From positions 1,488,001 to 1,552,000 of the forward strand of contig CP103023.1 in the NCBI GenBank assembly GCA_024752435.1: a stretch of DNA of 64,000 bases, read 5' to 3'. How positions within the stretch are numbered: the first letter of the stretch is position 1; every line of letters starts with the position of its first letter. Positions 1-11,715 of this stretch are shown here, piece after piece. The stretch is from Allantophomopsis cytisporea. Taxonomy: Eukaryota > Ascomycota > Leotiomycetes > Phacidiales > Phacidiaceae. Under the pieces are notes generated by a model. It did no database searches, had not been told where the DNA came from, and saw nothing but the letters and a program-made list of their open reading frames with translations. The position numbers were made by a program, and so were the translations under genes.

Positions 1-1234
1 CGGTGTAGTTGTTAACCGAGCCCGCAGAGATAACGGAGGCAACAGGGAGGTTGGCGGCAGCGTGGGCGACGTGGGGGTAGGAGTAGGAGGGGCGCCTCCC
101 CGTCCCTCCCCCTCCCTCCCCCTTCTTCCTCCTCAGCGTTTGTGGTTGCTCCCGCCGCTGTTGCTCTTCCCCCTATGCCGTCGTTGCTCCTCCATTTACG
201 CCGCCGTTGCCCTTTACCTGGCAATGAATTGCCTGGTGATCTACTATTGTTAGTAAAGAGCTTTGAAAAGAAAGAAAAAAATGGAAGGGATTCGCACACC
301 GGCCATACCGCAGTTGCTGCAGGCAACAGTGCAGCTAGGACCTGCTACGGGTGCGGGCAGCAGGTCCTAGCTGGCATGATGATGCTGGTGGTGGTGGTGG
401 TGTTGGTGTCGGTGTTGCTGAGACAGTTACCTTCAATTGACGAAAGTAACCAGATCTCGCAGCAAAGGAAGGCGGCTCGGTGTGGTGGACAACCATTCCC
501 GTAGTTGTGGGATGTGATGTCAATGGCGACAAGGTCAGTGTACGTCGGAGTCGAATTGGCACCGGATTGCCATGGTACTATGATACCAAGCTGTTAGCAT
601 CTACCAGGAGCTGCTGAAAAGAGTGTTCACTTACCTGAGCCCGCTGGCTTGCGCAGTGGTGGGTATTGTGGCCAATGCCCCCGCTGTTGCTGCGAGTTCA
701 ATCGGCCATATCATTGAGAGGGGAGAAAGAAAGAAAAGAGAGGTGAAGATAAAGGTAGAGTGTCGTGATGTGATCAGAAGAGGGTGGATGGATTATGTTG
801 TTGTGAAGAACGCAGGTGCTGAGCGAAGATGTTGAAGTGAGTGTGGTTGAGATTGCGTAGCTTTGTGGTGGTTGCGAGTTACGCTCCTTCTTTGTTGCAA
901 GATTTGGTCTCTAATTGGCTTTTGCGACTCAGGAATCGTTCTGAGCTGTTTTGTTATTAGTAGTACCCGTCGAGTTGCTCAATGTGATTGAGTAATTGAT
1001 TGCTCTCAAATGATTGACTGCTGTAGGATAACTGACAGTTCTAAAATCATCGATTGCTTTCAAAGTATTAAACGTTGTAGTATAAATGACAGCTTGAGAT
1101 GACTGACTGCTCTGGAATAATCGACTACCGATATTCTGACACGAGGATTCATAATTGAAAGACAAATACAGAGGATCATTTATTGAGTATACAGTATATT
1201 AAAAAAAAGACAAATACATCTAACTTTACCTCAC
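1..1234. other. left-edge region, no confident gene
   Basis: I cannot support a gene here. On the minus strand, 1-95 reads openly as a plausible peptide containing VAHAAANLPVASVISAG, which runs off the window edge. A second open minus frame lies at about 330-590 and contains DLVAIDITSHNYGNG, preceded by a TAG acceptor near 580 and a good GTAAGTG donor near 637. I could not join these into one model with consistent phases and a start codon. The stretch has purine/pyrimidine-skewed low complexity (C/T-rich at 95-180, GGT-rich at about 385-412) that opens frames by chance. It could be the 5' part of a minus-strand secreted-protein gene or decayed coding sequence. From 840 to 1234 I see only the 3' flank of the CHY gene. 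Confidence 0.35.
335..370. repeat. perfect 12-bp inverted repeat (hairpin)
   Basis: CTAGGACCTGCT at 335-346 is followed, after a 12-nt loop, by its exact reverse complement at 359-370. The stem has no mismatch. It lies in the unresolved low-complexity region at the left edge, so a role (terminator, attenuator, small-element remnant) is unknown. Confidence 0.85.
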
Positions 1235-3492
1235 TCAAGTCTTCTTTCCCCCAATCCTTCTATACTTCCTCTTATCCTTCCTACTCATCCTCGTCCGATC
1301 TCTCGTCCCCTTCCCTCCCTCCCAGAATCCACTCCCCTTTTTCCCCACCAGGACCGAATGACAAGTCCCACAATCCTCAGGGCGATAATTGCCCTCGCGT
1401 GAACAGAACCCACAAATCATGCGATTAGCATGCTCATTCGGATGTTCCTCAACCTCATCATGACAGCGATCACAAGCATACACCTTCGCGCAACAACTGA
1501 AGCGGAACCAGCGATAGCTCTTGGCGTAATGTCTGCAACGACCGCGCTTTGGCAATTCTTGGCCCGCGACGAGGCCGAGTGTTTCCTTTTTGCGGCGGGG
1601 AGCGGCGGATGGCAGGTGCGAGGAGTAGGTGATGCGCAAGAACTTGACTTCAGGTAGCTTGAAGGAGAATTTCTGGTGGCATTCGCGGCAGATGTTGGAG
1701 GTTGTTTCGCCTCGGACGGAGATGATGCCTGTGGTAAAGGTGGTGGAGCATTGGGAGCAGGTTGGAGCAAAAGTACTTGGAAGCATGTCGAGGACGATGC
1801 AGCCCTCAAGATCGAGGAAGCCTGCGCGGATGGCGTTGGTATGGAGGAGTTCCTTGCGGAAGCAGACAAGAAGGTTGCTTGCGCATTTCTTGCAGCTCTC
1901 AGTCTTGGCTTTCCCATCTTTGAGACCTGTAATATCCATGGTATCTTTGCAACGTTCGCACTTGATGCTGAGGTTAAGTGTTGTTACTTCCAAGAGCTCA
2001 ATGCCATAGAGTTCCATGAATGGGAAAGAGATTGAAGTCCCTCGCTCGTTATTCGATGTGGCAGAGGCTGCTTGTTCTGGAAGATCTCCAATTTCAACGC
2101 CCCCTTTGTCAGATTCTTCTTCTTCGTCTTCTTCATCTCCACTATCGTAGGAATAGTCATCACTGCTATCCTCTGCATCTGATTTTTGAATGACATCCCA
2201 CTCAGGAGGTCTAGGAATGTGCTTGATATGACTACGATCGTCATTGTCGGCTTGAATCTCGACTACAGCAGGCTCAGGTGTTTCCACAACTGGCTCTACT
2301 ACTGGAGGCGCTACAGCTTCTGGCTTAGGCTCAGTCTGAGCAAACATGAGCATGTTGACTGTCAAGTAGTTAATGTGTCCCATCAAGGTAAGTGAGCTTT
2401 CCTTCCTAGCTCTTGCTTCGAATGCAGACTCAACAGCATGTGCTTCATCACCGTAAACCCCATCAAGCTTGATGCGACAAGGCTCTAAGGGGTATAAATA
2501 TGGCACAAAAAGCTTCGTTGACTTGACTGCTTGGAGTTTTACCGGAAGCTCTTGCTTTTTTCGGGGTTCAAGAGGAATAGTGAAAGCAATTCCGTCTCCT
2601 GACTTCTTGAATAAAGGAAGACGTCCAAGTCGAGCTTCTAATTGACGTGTCTCAACGTCTCTTCGCTGCTTGGCCTCTGCCTTTTGTGCTGCAGTATAGA
2701 CCTTTGGAGGTTCAACACGCTTTACAGGTAGAGAAGCCAGCGCGGGAATTGGCGCGACCTGGACGGGCTTTTGAGGAGCTGTAACAGCTCTGACCGGTAG
2801 ATTTTGAAGATGCCTCATGTCTGCATTGGTCACAATCTTCACAGTCTCAACCTTCTTCTCTGACAAGAAAGTTTCCAAATTCTTGTCGAGCTCCTTCAGT
2901 AGGCCTAGAAGAGTGGTGGTTCCTGGCGAACTCCTTTCCACAAGCTTATCGAAGCCCCTTTCAATATTGAGAGCAAACCCACGTGGAATATCAGAATTTT
3001 TGACACTCAATCTTGGTTTGTCCTCGGGATAGTTAGGGGGCACAGACAAACTACAGTCAAGAGCAGCCATCTCAAATGGAAAGTCTGGATCTGATGGTAC
3101 CAACTTCAAACGAAGTATTGTCGTACCCTTTCCTGAGAGGCCAGATTCCATCGACTCCTTGGGGGAATATCGACGACGTATCTGAGCCAATTGGAACTCT
3201 CTTGGGTCTTCGACTTGGGCTTTGGGTACCGGTTTTGCTACAACTCTAGATGAGGGAACCGAAGTTATCACCTGACTACGATCCCGTATCAAATCATCCC
3301 GCTCAGTTTCATCTGAGGCGGGAGCTTGATCAGTCGCTGGCGACTCTACTTCGTCCCCTTTGACAACAGTTGGCTGTGGCAACTGTGTAACATCATGGAC
3401 ATACGAGCATTTGTCACCGACACGACAGCCTACAGAGAGTTCATATCAGCTTCCATATATTTAGTACACTGCATGCGACGTCCAGTTCCCAT
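1235..3492 (-). CDS. CHY zinc-finger protein with N-terminal CCCH-like motif and RWD-like region
   Basis: The main exon (1235-3429) encodes about 731 residues. Its N-terminus carries CRVGDKCSYVH, a C-x5-C-x3-H half of a CCCH finger, so the frame continues upstream of the apparent start at 3382. A 25-nt first exon (3468-3492, encoding MGTGRRMQ) joined by a 38-nt intron (3430-3467, with a CTGAT branch-like site and a TAG acceptor) restores the frame and gives 739 aa. An RWD/UBC-like stretch (FPFEMAALDCSLSVPPNYP) follows, then an acidic Asp/Glu/Ser tract, two CxxC pairs with treble-clef character, and a C-terminal CHY-type cluster beginning GRCRHYAKSYRWFRFSCC with paired Cys and His. The C-terminus is very basic. 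CHY fingers in E3 ligases and Hot13-like proteins bind zinc; there is no classical RING here, so ligase activity is not claimed. The family call is firm; the first exon is uncertain because the first CCCH cysteine is displaced. Confidence 0.82.
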
Positions 3493-4380
3493 CACGTCAG
3501 CCACATCCGCTGAATAAGTCCAAAATGTTGCGGTACAAGTGTCACCAATCGGCGGAACCGACTAGGGATATATCATATGTCCCCCACAGCGCCAACGATG
3601 GACGTCATCTGAAGGCTTCAGGCACGCGCGCGCGAAACTCTCCAAGAACAATGGGTTGCGACCACGAATTGGAGATATGGTATCAGGAGTAAATGACTAG
3701 TATGACATGTTGATAGGGGGCGGGCGACAATAACAAAACGTGATGGGAAAGCCAACAGAGACTTGCATGGGCATCAAGCCCAAGTTGGCTGGATGATAAT
3801 AAATGGCTTGCAATGGTCAGGGGAGTCAATTACCTGATTTGGAAGCAAAAAAACGACAATGGTTCACTTTCTTCTTTCGTTCCTGTCTCGTTGGTTCAGC
3901 AGGTACAGCGGGTGCTTTGGGCGGGTGCATTGAGGCGGTCGCAGCGGGATGAGGGCTGTGGATGTCTGCCAGCGCATCGGATGTGAGCAGATGATCAGAT
4001 AATGCGCCAAACGTGCATATTGTCCTGGTAGCCTTTATGCAGGGCTGAATACGTAGGATGTACTCTACCAGTATTCAAATGCCTTGTTGGGAGTGATCAA
4101 TAGGAATGATGGGGAGGGGGGGAAGGGGATAGAGCGAAGAGGAAGGGTAGGGCGGTGAGTATGAAGATGCGTGGATAGAGGGAGGGCTTTGACTGCTGAC
4201 CTTGTCTTGATGCTGTCATCGGCGGTGCTTTGTGGGCGATGATATGCCTTTCTCACCGGAATTCTGATGATTATGGAACGTTGTAAACGGGCTTTGTGGG
4301 GCGAGGCTGCTGAGAGAATCTGGAGGTGAAGCCTAATTGTTGCACACTTTGGAGACCCTTGTGGGGCTGATGATCTCCCA

Positions 4381-4400
4381 GTATGTATGTATGTATGTAT
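4381..4400. repeat. (GTAT)5 microsatellite
   Basis: Five uninterrupted GTAT units. The same tetranucleotide recurs at 14023, 16366, 22219 and 23335 in this window. Confidence 0.9.
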
Positions 4401-7400
4401 CTTTTTGGGGATGTAGATAATACAAGGGAATATTTGGAATTCTGATGGACGAGGATTCTGTTTATCCGAGTATTTTTGAGTATTTTGAAGGTGGTGTTTG
4501 TTGTTTATGATCTTGATGATTATGATTATTTCCGGTATGATTTTGCCTTTGCCCCGCAATGCACTCTCTCGTCACCGTTGTGAGTCAGCCTTGTAAGTGA
4601 CATCTTTCTGAAATATGTACTCATACTGTGTTGTATGACTACATCTATGTATCTCCATTATTGAGCGAAATTATCCTCATGTTGAATCCACAAACACTTG
4701 GGTAGATGAGTCATATTGGCCCAAATCCAAATTGATATTGAAATCTTCGACACCGCGACTCTCATGGAAACGGTATTTTGGGTAGTGAGTAATTGTTTGA
4801 TCTTTACTATGCATTATGATGCTACCAGACTCCCGGCTTCCACGTCAGTGAATTGTAATCATGAGCGAACAAAGATACATCCGTTCATAGAGTATTATGA
4901 GTCAAACAAAGCTTCATTGTTCTATTGTAGCATCATGTATGTTTTCGCCACCCGTTACGTCTGCGTTACCCACTTGCCGGCGACGAGCTCATGTAGAAGA
5001 GCTGAATAATCACGATGTGCCCCAGAAGGACTTGAATACGTTGTCATGCCTGAATCTGCTGTATGTGGAGAATGCGGAGTACATGACAACAATGATTTCA
5101 TCACCAACAATCACACTCTCACTCGTCCGAACAGGACTCCCAACAACAGCAAAATCAAACAGGCGAAATGTAGTATGACGCTCGTGACTTCACTCTACCG
5201 GAAATAGAACATACCCACGATACCTTATCGTGAAAGCAGGTAGCAGGTAGCCATAGCCAGGTGCGCAAAGGTCACAGCATGGCTCAATCATAACGATCTC
5301 ACGATACACTTGCACCACAACCAAAAGCAAGATTGAGATTGAGATTACGCACGACCTCTCCGATAACCCTACCAGATCAACCAACGCGAACATCATCCTG
5401 TGTGCGCAGATTCGAAGGCGAGCAATAAATAGCTCGGCTGACATATCCATATCTGCTGCAATGCAGCAATGAAGCATAATAAAACCGCCGAAAGGCAATG
5501 CCAAAAACGCCGCGTCGTCAGTGAAGAATTTGAAAAATGTTAAGATTTGCACGCGAGCACATGTTTGCCCCTCCAAGTCTGCGTCATCACAACAGTCATT
5601 GATATCGCAATCCCACGGTTGCGCAGGACGGCCGTCTGGGTTTTTTGCGTTCGTGCTATGTATGCAGGTAAGCTACGCAAAAGGCGCAATTGTAAAAGTC
5701 CCAGAAGATCCCTTTCCGCTCTGCGCGTGCCCGAGGTCGAAATGGCCAGCAGATTCCCTTTCTCGTGGGTATCCAGACAGACAGACCGCGGATCTCGTGG
5801 GGTCAGAGGAATACGACCGAGTGCAAGTGCGCCTAGAAGAGAAATGCTCTAGAGTAGATGCGGCATTCGGAATCTCGGGTTGGTGAGAACGGGAGGGTGA
5901 ACTTCCGCTCCATCTGCCTTTGGATTTGACGGATGAGATTCGCGGTGTGTCCAGGAATCTGTTGTGTTCATGCTCGGCAGCTATCCCGCAAGCATGCATA
6001 GTGAGGAATAATGCCACCGAGGTGCATCAGGAAGATCTTCGGACAATTGAGGGTTTTTGGGTCGGCCTTTGGCGGATTCGACGGACAGATGGATTGTATA
6101 CCTCAGGAAGATCGGACACATAATAAGGCATGGAGGAGTGCAGCGAGAGTGGATGTAGAAATCCATGACTCGCCGAGAGACATGGATAGGTCGACAAATA
6201 CTTGTGCTGGAGGGAGTTTTTTAATCCAAAACAGTAATTGAGAAACCCGTAAATACGCCCCTGTTCCACCACGAAAATTAAGTACTCACGGAGGATATTC
6301 AGTCCTGAAAAGCCAAAAGATAACCTTGAATACTGCTGCTGTGCGACGTAAGTCGAGGCTGAAGGCGTGCAAAGCGTAAGTCAGACGCGCAGAACCTCCG
6401 TCGTAGAAAGCATTGATACTCCACAATTCAATGAACCATGAGTTCACGGTCAATTCGTATCGCATCTACCTATTCAGCAATATCCAGTATTCCATCAACA
6501 TTATGCTGAGCAGTTATGCTTCTCTTCTCCAGAGAGCAAGCTGACCTGCTGCATGATGACCTCAACCGCTTCATGCCACCGACAAATCCAGTCGAAACCA
6601 CAATAGATCACCACGGGTATGAGCACATCTCATCGTCACTTCCAAGCTTTACTGCAGCGTGCATAAAAGCTTATGGTCGGAGTATTCATTCAACCCTTCA
6701 TTGCTACGCGGTAAAATGGGAGAGGAAAACCCTCGAAATACACAAAATAAAACCCAGTTACTGTTTTTGGAAGACGCAAGGTTCGCGGCCGTACTGGGGG
6801 GGCTCAGTCGTGAGCCAGGGTGAAGGGATGTGGCTGTTAGGGTCTAAGCCTGCCGTACTCCGGCGACAACAGCTTCAATATTAGCTATGAACATCTTATA
6901 GACGGGCGCCGTGGCAGGACTACAGTAGAGCCTTTAGCGGCGTGAAATAGAGTTTCTGCATGAAGGTATTGATGCTCCGTCGATTGATGATTTGACCGAC
7001 GCGACTCTACCGCCATGCTATGGGAGACGTCCAACGTAGAAGCTTCTGCATGGAAATGCGAGGAACAACCGAAGCATGTGCGAACGCCTCTACCGAAGTT
7101 ATGGCAAAGGGTCTTTGAACCGGTACGGAACTTTGCTCACCCTGGAATTCGACATTCTCTTGGCCGCCATCATCTTTGACTTTGCTTGATGTCTTTTGAC
7201 ACTTTTGACATGTCTTCTGGGGCGCAGGCGCAGTTGCCCATGGCGCTGCTGCCGGGAGAAGATTCGAATGGCAGCCTTCTCTCGTCAAGGACATGCCTTC
7301 CGCAACGCGATGTACTACTACCTTGTGCAGGCACATACATACGTGCGTATATAGCGAGCACATTTTGCTGAAGCTGTCTAAGGGATACACTATACGAATA

Positions 7401-9414
7401 CTCTAGGATGGCATGGTATATCCGCCAACAGACTGTCAAACAATGGGAGCAGAGGCCGAGAAACTCAGCTGGCCTCAGTATCGAAAACCCCATCTGTGAT
7501 GTACAAAAACATCCATTCGAGTAATTGGGAATTCGCATGGACAGGGGGATAGGAATCCATGGATTTCCCATTGTCTCTTCCATGACCAGATTCCTTTCAG
7601 CCCCACTTTCACTTTCCCAACCGTCGTCGCCATATGCGGCCTGAGGTATGACAGATCTGCCTCATCTACAGCATCAGCATTCCGAGGACGTTGATTGGTC
7701 TTCCGCATATCGTGAACTCCACGATATACCCACAAAAACGAAAAGAAACCGAGACGACGCGCACCAGGGGAGAGGAGATGGTAAGGTGCCTCGGCCGTGT
7801 ATACCAATCCAGTAGCACATCAGCGTGCGCACAATGCAGCACAGCATAAATATGGAGTAGACAAGTCTACAGTCTACATTCTACGGAGAAAGATGTGCAC
7901 AAAATGTGAGACGGGGGAACATGTAAAACCATGGTGGGAAGGAGAACATCCCGGAAAGAGATCTCTGGTGCTCCACTTTTAGCGCGACGAGGCGCAAGCG
8001 CCAGGTGAAACTTCATGGGCAGATCTGACTCTGACTCTCGTCGTCAAGGACCGCCTCTTGCGCGTTCGACAGCGTGTGCTTTGGGACCGCGGGTTCCACC
8101 TTTGAGTCAAAGACTCCAGAGCGGTCTGATGTCGACGAAACGTTGCGGCGATGGCCGCCCAGCCATGCTTGCGGCGGGCCTTGCAGTCCAATGGGCAAAA
8201 TTCATGAGTGCCATGCCAGTAGCATACCTGTGTGCTGGGAAGCAGATTAGGGGTCTTGAGGCTAATCTTCTCATGCATAAGCTGAATTCCTTATTCCCTC
8301 CCGTACATGTGGTTTGCGCTTGAACACTTGAACTCAAGAAACAGTCTAGAAAGGAGGCGGTTGTTGACAGACGATGATGAGAATGTCCCATGTTGTTCTA
8401 GCCTTCTTGACATCGAATGTACATATTTACTATACTACCTGCTCCCATACAGCGCCAGCCGCGTATCTCTCTCACTCCCTTTGATATTCAAGTCGAGTCA
8501 GCGTGACAGGGCCGAAGGATCACGTATGAATATCAAGTACCATGATATGCACATATTCCGAGTACCGATTGTCACAGCTCCAACCCACCCTGCCAATCCC
8601 ATCGATTATCAATACGATATGCGAAAATTTTCGCAGCATCGTCCCATCCCTCGTAAAGGAACCACCTACCAACGCAGTTCAAATCTCATATCAAAAATCC
8701 CAGCCCTCCTCTCGCAGAACCCAAAAATTCTCCAACAAACGTAAGACAACATCGTCATAGGCGGTCCACTCGTATCCCCGCCCATTCCACAATATCCCCA
8801 ATATCCCCCCCAGGGCAATAAACATCGTCATCATCATATGCAGGACCCCCCATTATCCCCGAGCGTCGGAAATGCAGGTCGAAGGAGAAATAGGGATTAC
8901 GAGAGAAGAATACGATACCGAACTACGCTTTCATGGGTGACTCCGTACTGTAGTCACCACCCGGCCAATCAGATGGCTCGCAAAGGAAAAAATGGAGCCT
9001 CACGGTCCGTGAGAAGGACCGAGGAAATGCCACAGGCATCAAGCTCTCAAGCCAAGTCGGCTACTTAGGTGAGTACCTTATGTACGTGTAGGGAGAAGAG
9101 ATGAGTGCCTTAGGAGAAGAGGAATGTTCTAAGAGGGAAGAGGAAGAATGGAAAACGCCAAGCACGTTACAGACAGCTTTCTAGTCTCTATGCATGCGCG
9201 TTGCATTGAAGGGCCATTAAGTAATGAGGAAGAAATTTTGGGGCGCAAGAAATGCCGTATGGATAGGTCGACCCTATTAGATGGATTCGAGGCGTGTTAC
9301 ATACGCAAGGGAAGGACATATGTAACAATAGCCAAAAGGTAGACTCTGGAGGACATCGTGGACCATCGCAGCATAATCAATCACTCTACCGTAGCAGGTG
9401 GATGGATGGATGAA

Positions 9415-9454
9415 ATGCGATGCGATGCGATGCGATGCGATGAGATGAGATGAG
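9415..9454. repeat. GCGAT/GAGAT pentanucleotide array
   Basis: About five perfect ATGCG-phase units pass into ATGAG units. It is a short tandem array in non-coding DNA. Confidence 0.85.
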
Positions 9455-9530
9455 TGAGTAGCAATCACGGCATAGTGAACAACACAGCGGCCAAAGGAAA
9501 GTAGTAGCATGTCACCATACGTTTCGGTCT

Positions 9531-9557
9531 CCGTCGTCCTCGTCCTCGTCCTCGTCC
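9531..9557. repeat. CGTCCT hexanucleotide array
   Basis: A run of CGTCCTC-type units, about four copies, in non-coding DNA. Confidence 0.8.
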
Positions 9558-9865
9558 CGCTGCAATATCCCATCACCGCCGCAGCAGCATACATCACAGC
9601 GCACAGCGCACAGTTCAGTGCACAGCGAAGCACACCCGTCAATCTCAATCATCCTTTACCTTTCCTTTCCCGCCTCCTCACGCAGGTCCCGATGGCAACA
9701 TGAGCAATAGTCGCTCGCGGCCCGGTCAGCCATCGACCCACCGCACCAGGCACAAGTCCAGAGAGGCACGTAGCAGCGAAGGAAATTGGGTGGAGGTATG
9801 GGCATCACATTGTCGATAGATAGATAGATGCCGTAATGTAGGCCCCGTTCGGCTCTCCGCGTGGG

Positions 9866-9914
9866 AGAGGTTGAGGTTGAGGTTGAGGTGAGGTGAGATG
9901 AGGTGAGGTGAGGT
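9866..9914. repeat. GAGGTT/GAGGT purine-rich array
   Basis: Three GAGGTT units run into several GAGGT units with one GAGAT variant. The strand asymmetry is strong (G/T/A only on the plus strand). Confidence 0.85.
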
Positions 9915-10010
9915 GGACTGGTGGGGTACGGGTGGGAATAAGGTACGTAGATACATACTTACTCTGTACATAGAATACATAACACACATAGAATGGGAAG
10001 TGTGCTTTGA

Positions 10011-10052
10011 TTTTCTGGGATATTTTCTGGGATATTTTCTGGGATATTTTCT
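10011..10052. repeat. 12-bp tandem repeat, 3.5 copies
   Basis: The unit TTTTCTGGGATA is repeated about three and a half times without mismatch. It is followed by a G-run at about 10077-10085. Confidence 0.9.
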
Positions 10053-10491
10053 TGCTGGGTTTTGTGGGAAGCAGGGAGGGGGGGGTTTGGGAAGCATGTG
10101 AAAGTGGGAGGAGTTAAATGGTGGTGGAGTGGTGGTGGGGTTCATTTTTATTTAGTTTGGGCTTGGGCTTTGGCTTGGAAGGAGGGAAATTCCATCAAGT
10201 GGTGAGTTCTGAGGTGTATAGTAATGTTTACTCCGTAGCAGGTAATATGGCGCGCATTGATGCCTGACGACACAAGGCAATGAGAAATATTATTCTCCGT
10301 AAGTTCTGCGTGATTTGTTTATTCGTGAGGGGAGGGGAAGGTATTGGTGTGTAATTGTTATGTGGTGATATGGTGATACAGTTGCAGGTGGAGGTAAGGC
10401 GGGCGTGATGCAGCCGTTGATCGGATGAGGACGAGGGCGTGGACAAGAGGACAAGGTCAAAAGACCGGATGGACACATCCAATTCCAAATC

Positions 10492-10526
10492 CAGGCTCCT
10501 CAGGCTCAGGCTCAGGCTCAGGCTCA
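10492..10526. repeat. CAGGCT hexanucleotide array
   Basis: Four to five CAGGCT units in tandem, with one variant unit at the left. The same array recurs at 15770-15797. Confidence 0.88.
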
Positions 10527-10579
10527 TGCTTTGTATCGTGATGCATATTAGGAAACGCAAAAAAAATTATTCCATCACG

Positions 10580-10619
10580 AAAAAAAAAAAAAAAAGTGTA
10601 ACCAAAGGGGGGGGGGGGG
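10580..10619. repeat. A16 and G13 homopolymer runs
   Basis: A run of 16 A (10580-10595) is followed 11 nt later by a run of 13 G (10607-10619). Such tracts are prone to sequencing error and replication slippage, so their exact lengths should be treated with caution. Confidence 0.85.
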
Positions 10620-11715
10620 AAGGAGAGGGGGTGTCGCCCGATTTCAAGGAGAGAACTTTAATACACATATATTCACCGTAATCGTATGAATAGACATTTG
10701 GGATACATGTGAAGAGGAAGGTTTGCGGAGAAGGGGGGGGGAAGGTGGTTGAACAAAGGAACACAAACTATTGTAAGACATACAGCAACGGACAGGCACG
10801 GCATGGGGTCAAGTTTGGTACAACAAACAAGAACCACCTGAGGGTGTGCAACCCCAGAACCTTCAATTATCAGTTGACTAATAGCTGGGAATGATATACA
10901 TCACATTCACAATCAACATGAGATGAAATATTCACAGGCCAAATTCAAGTGTTCAAAATATAAAACAAAACAAAACAAAAAGTCACAGGCATGGAAGAGA
11001 CATTGGAGTTTTGTTTATGCGATATTCATTCTTTCTTTCTTCCACTGACTACTACTAACTCCTTTCATACCTAACAGACCTTATCCCTATCTGCTTGCTC
11101 CTCCTCTGCTCAATCGATCCATCCCAGTCCCGGTCTGTCCCTCTCTCAATGCAAAGTAGTACTTGCGTACGAGTCTCCTATATACAACCACCAACCCCCT
11201 TTCTTTCTTCCCCATAGGTCAAGCCAAAGACAGACAAAGACCAAAGCAAACTATGGTATCATTGCGCACAAGAAGCCGTTCTCGAAATGCAGAGAAGGCC
11301 CAAAGCAAAAATAAAAAAAGGGCACAACAAAATATGTGTGTAACAAAAACGCCAGTACCAATGCCAATGCCCCTTTGCAATGATGTTTCCCCCACCATGT
11401 CCAAGAATAAAAGAAAATAAATTTTTTGGTTGTCGAGTTGCCATACTGAAGGTACTATGTCTTCGTGAGAAGGGAGACCCAGTAGGCGAAACAAACTCGA
11501 CCAAACGCCGTGGTGCCAGACGGGCATGCATTGCTTTTTCAAAAGCACTTTGAAGTAGAAAAAATGGGTGAAGCGTAAAGCGCTAAAAACAAGAAGAATT
11601 GAAGGCCAATGCAGTGTGCAAAGGCTATCGAGGTCGAGTCGACTCGGTCCTCCGGTATTCGTATGAAGTTAATCAATGAATAAACATTACACACTTCGAC
11701 TATCGTGGTGATCGT

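Larger units (their letters stand above)
3493..11715. other. gene-poor region of about 8.2 kb, no supported gene
   Basis: No open frame here has a recognisable domain, consistent splice sites or a conserved look. Frames of 60-165 codons occur on both strands but are rich in low-complexity or random composition. The region carries many simple repeats (listed separately at 4381, 9415, 9531, 9866, 10011, 10492 and 10580), the octamer TACGGAGT or its complement at 8940 and 10230, and poly-A and poly-G runs near 10.6 kb. Base composition looks balanced rather than AT-rich, so it does not resemble RIP-mutated transposon debris. It may hold the CHY gene promoter (from 3493) and the 3' flank of the DUF1752/DUF3295 gene (to 11715). 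Unspliced noncoding transcripts cannot be excluded. Confidence 0.6.

Noticed and set aside
12..326. 104-codon minus-strand frame at the left edge
   Set aside because: Low-complexity Glu/Gly/Arg and poly-Leu stretches produced by a purine-rich tract; the competing frame looked more protein-like.
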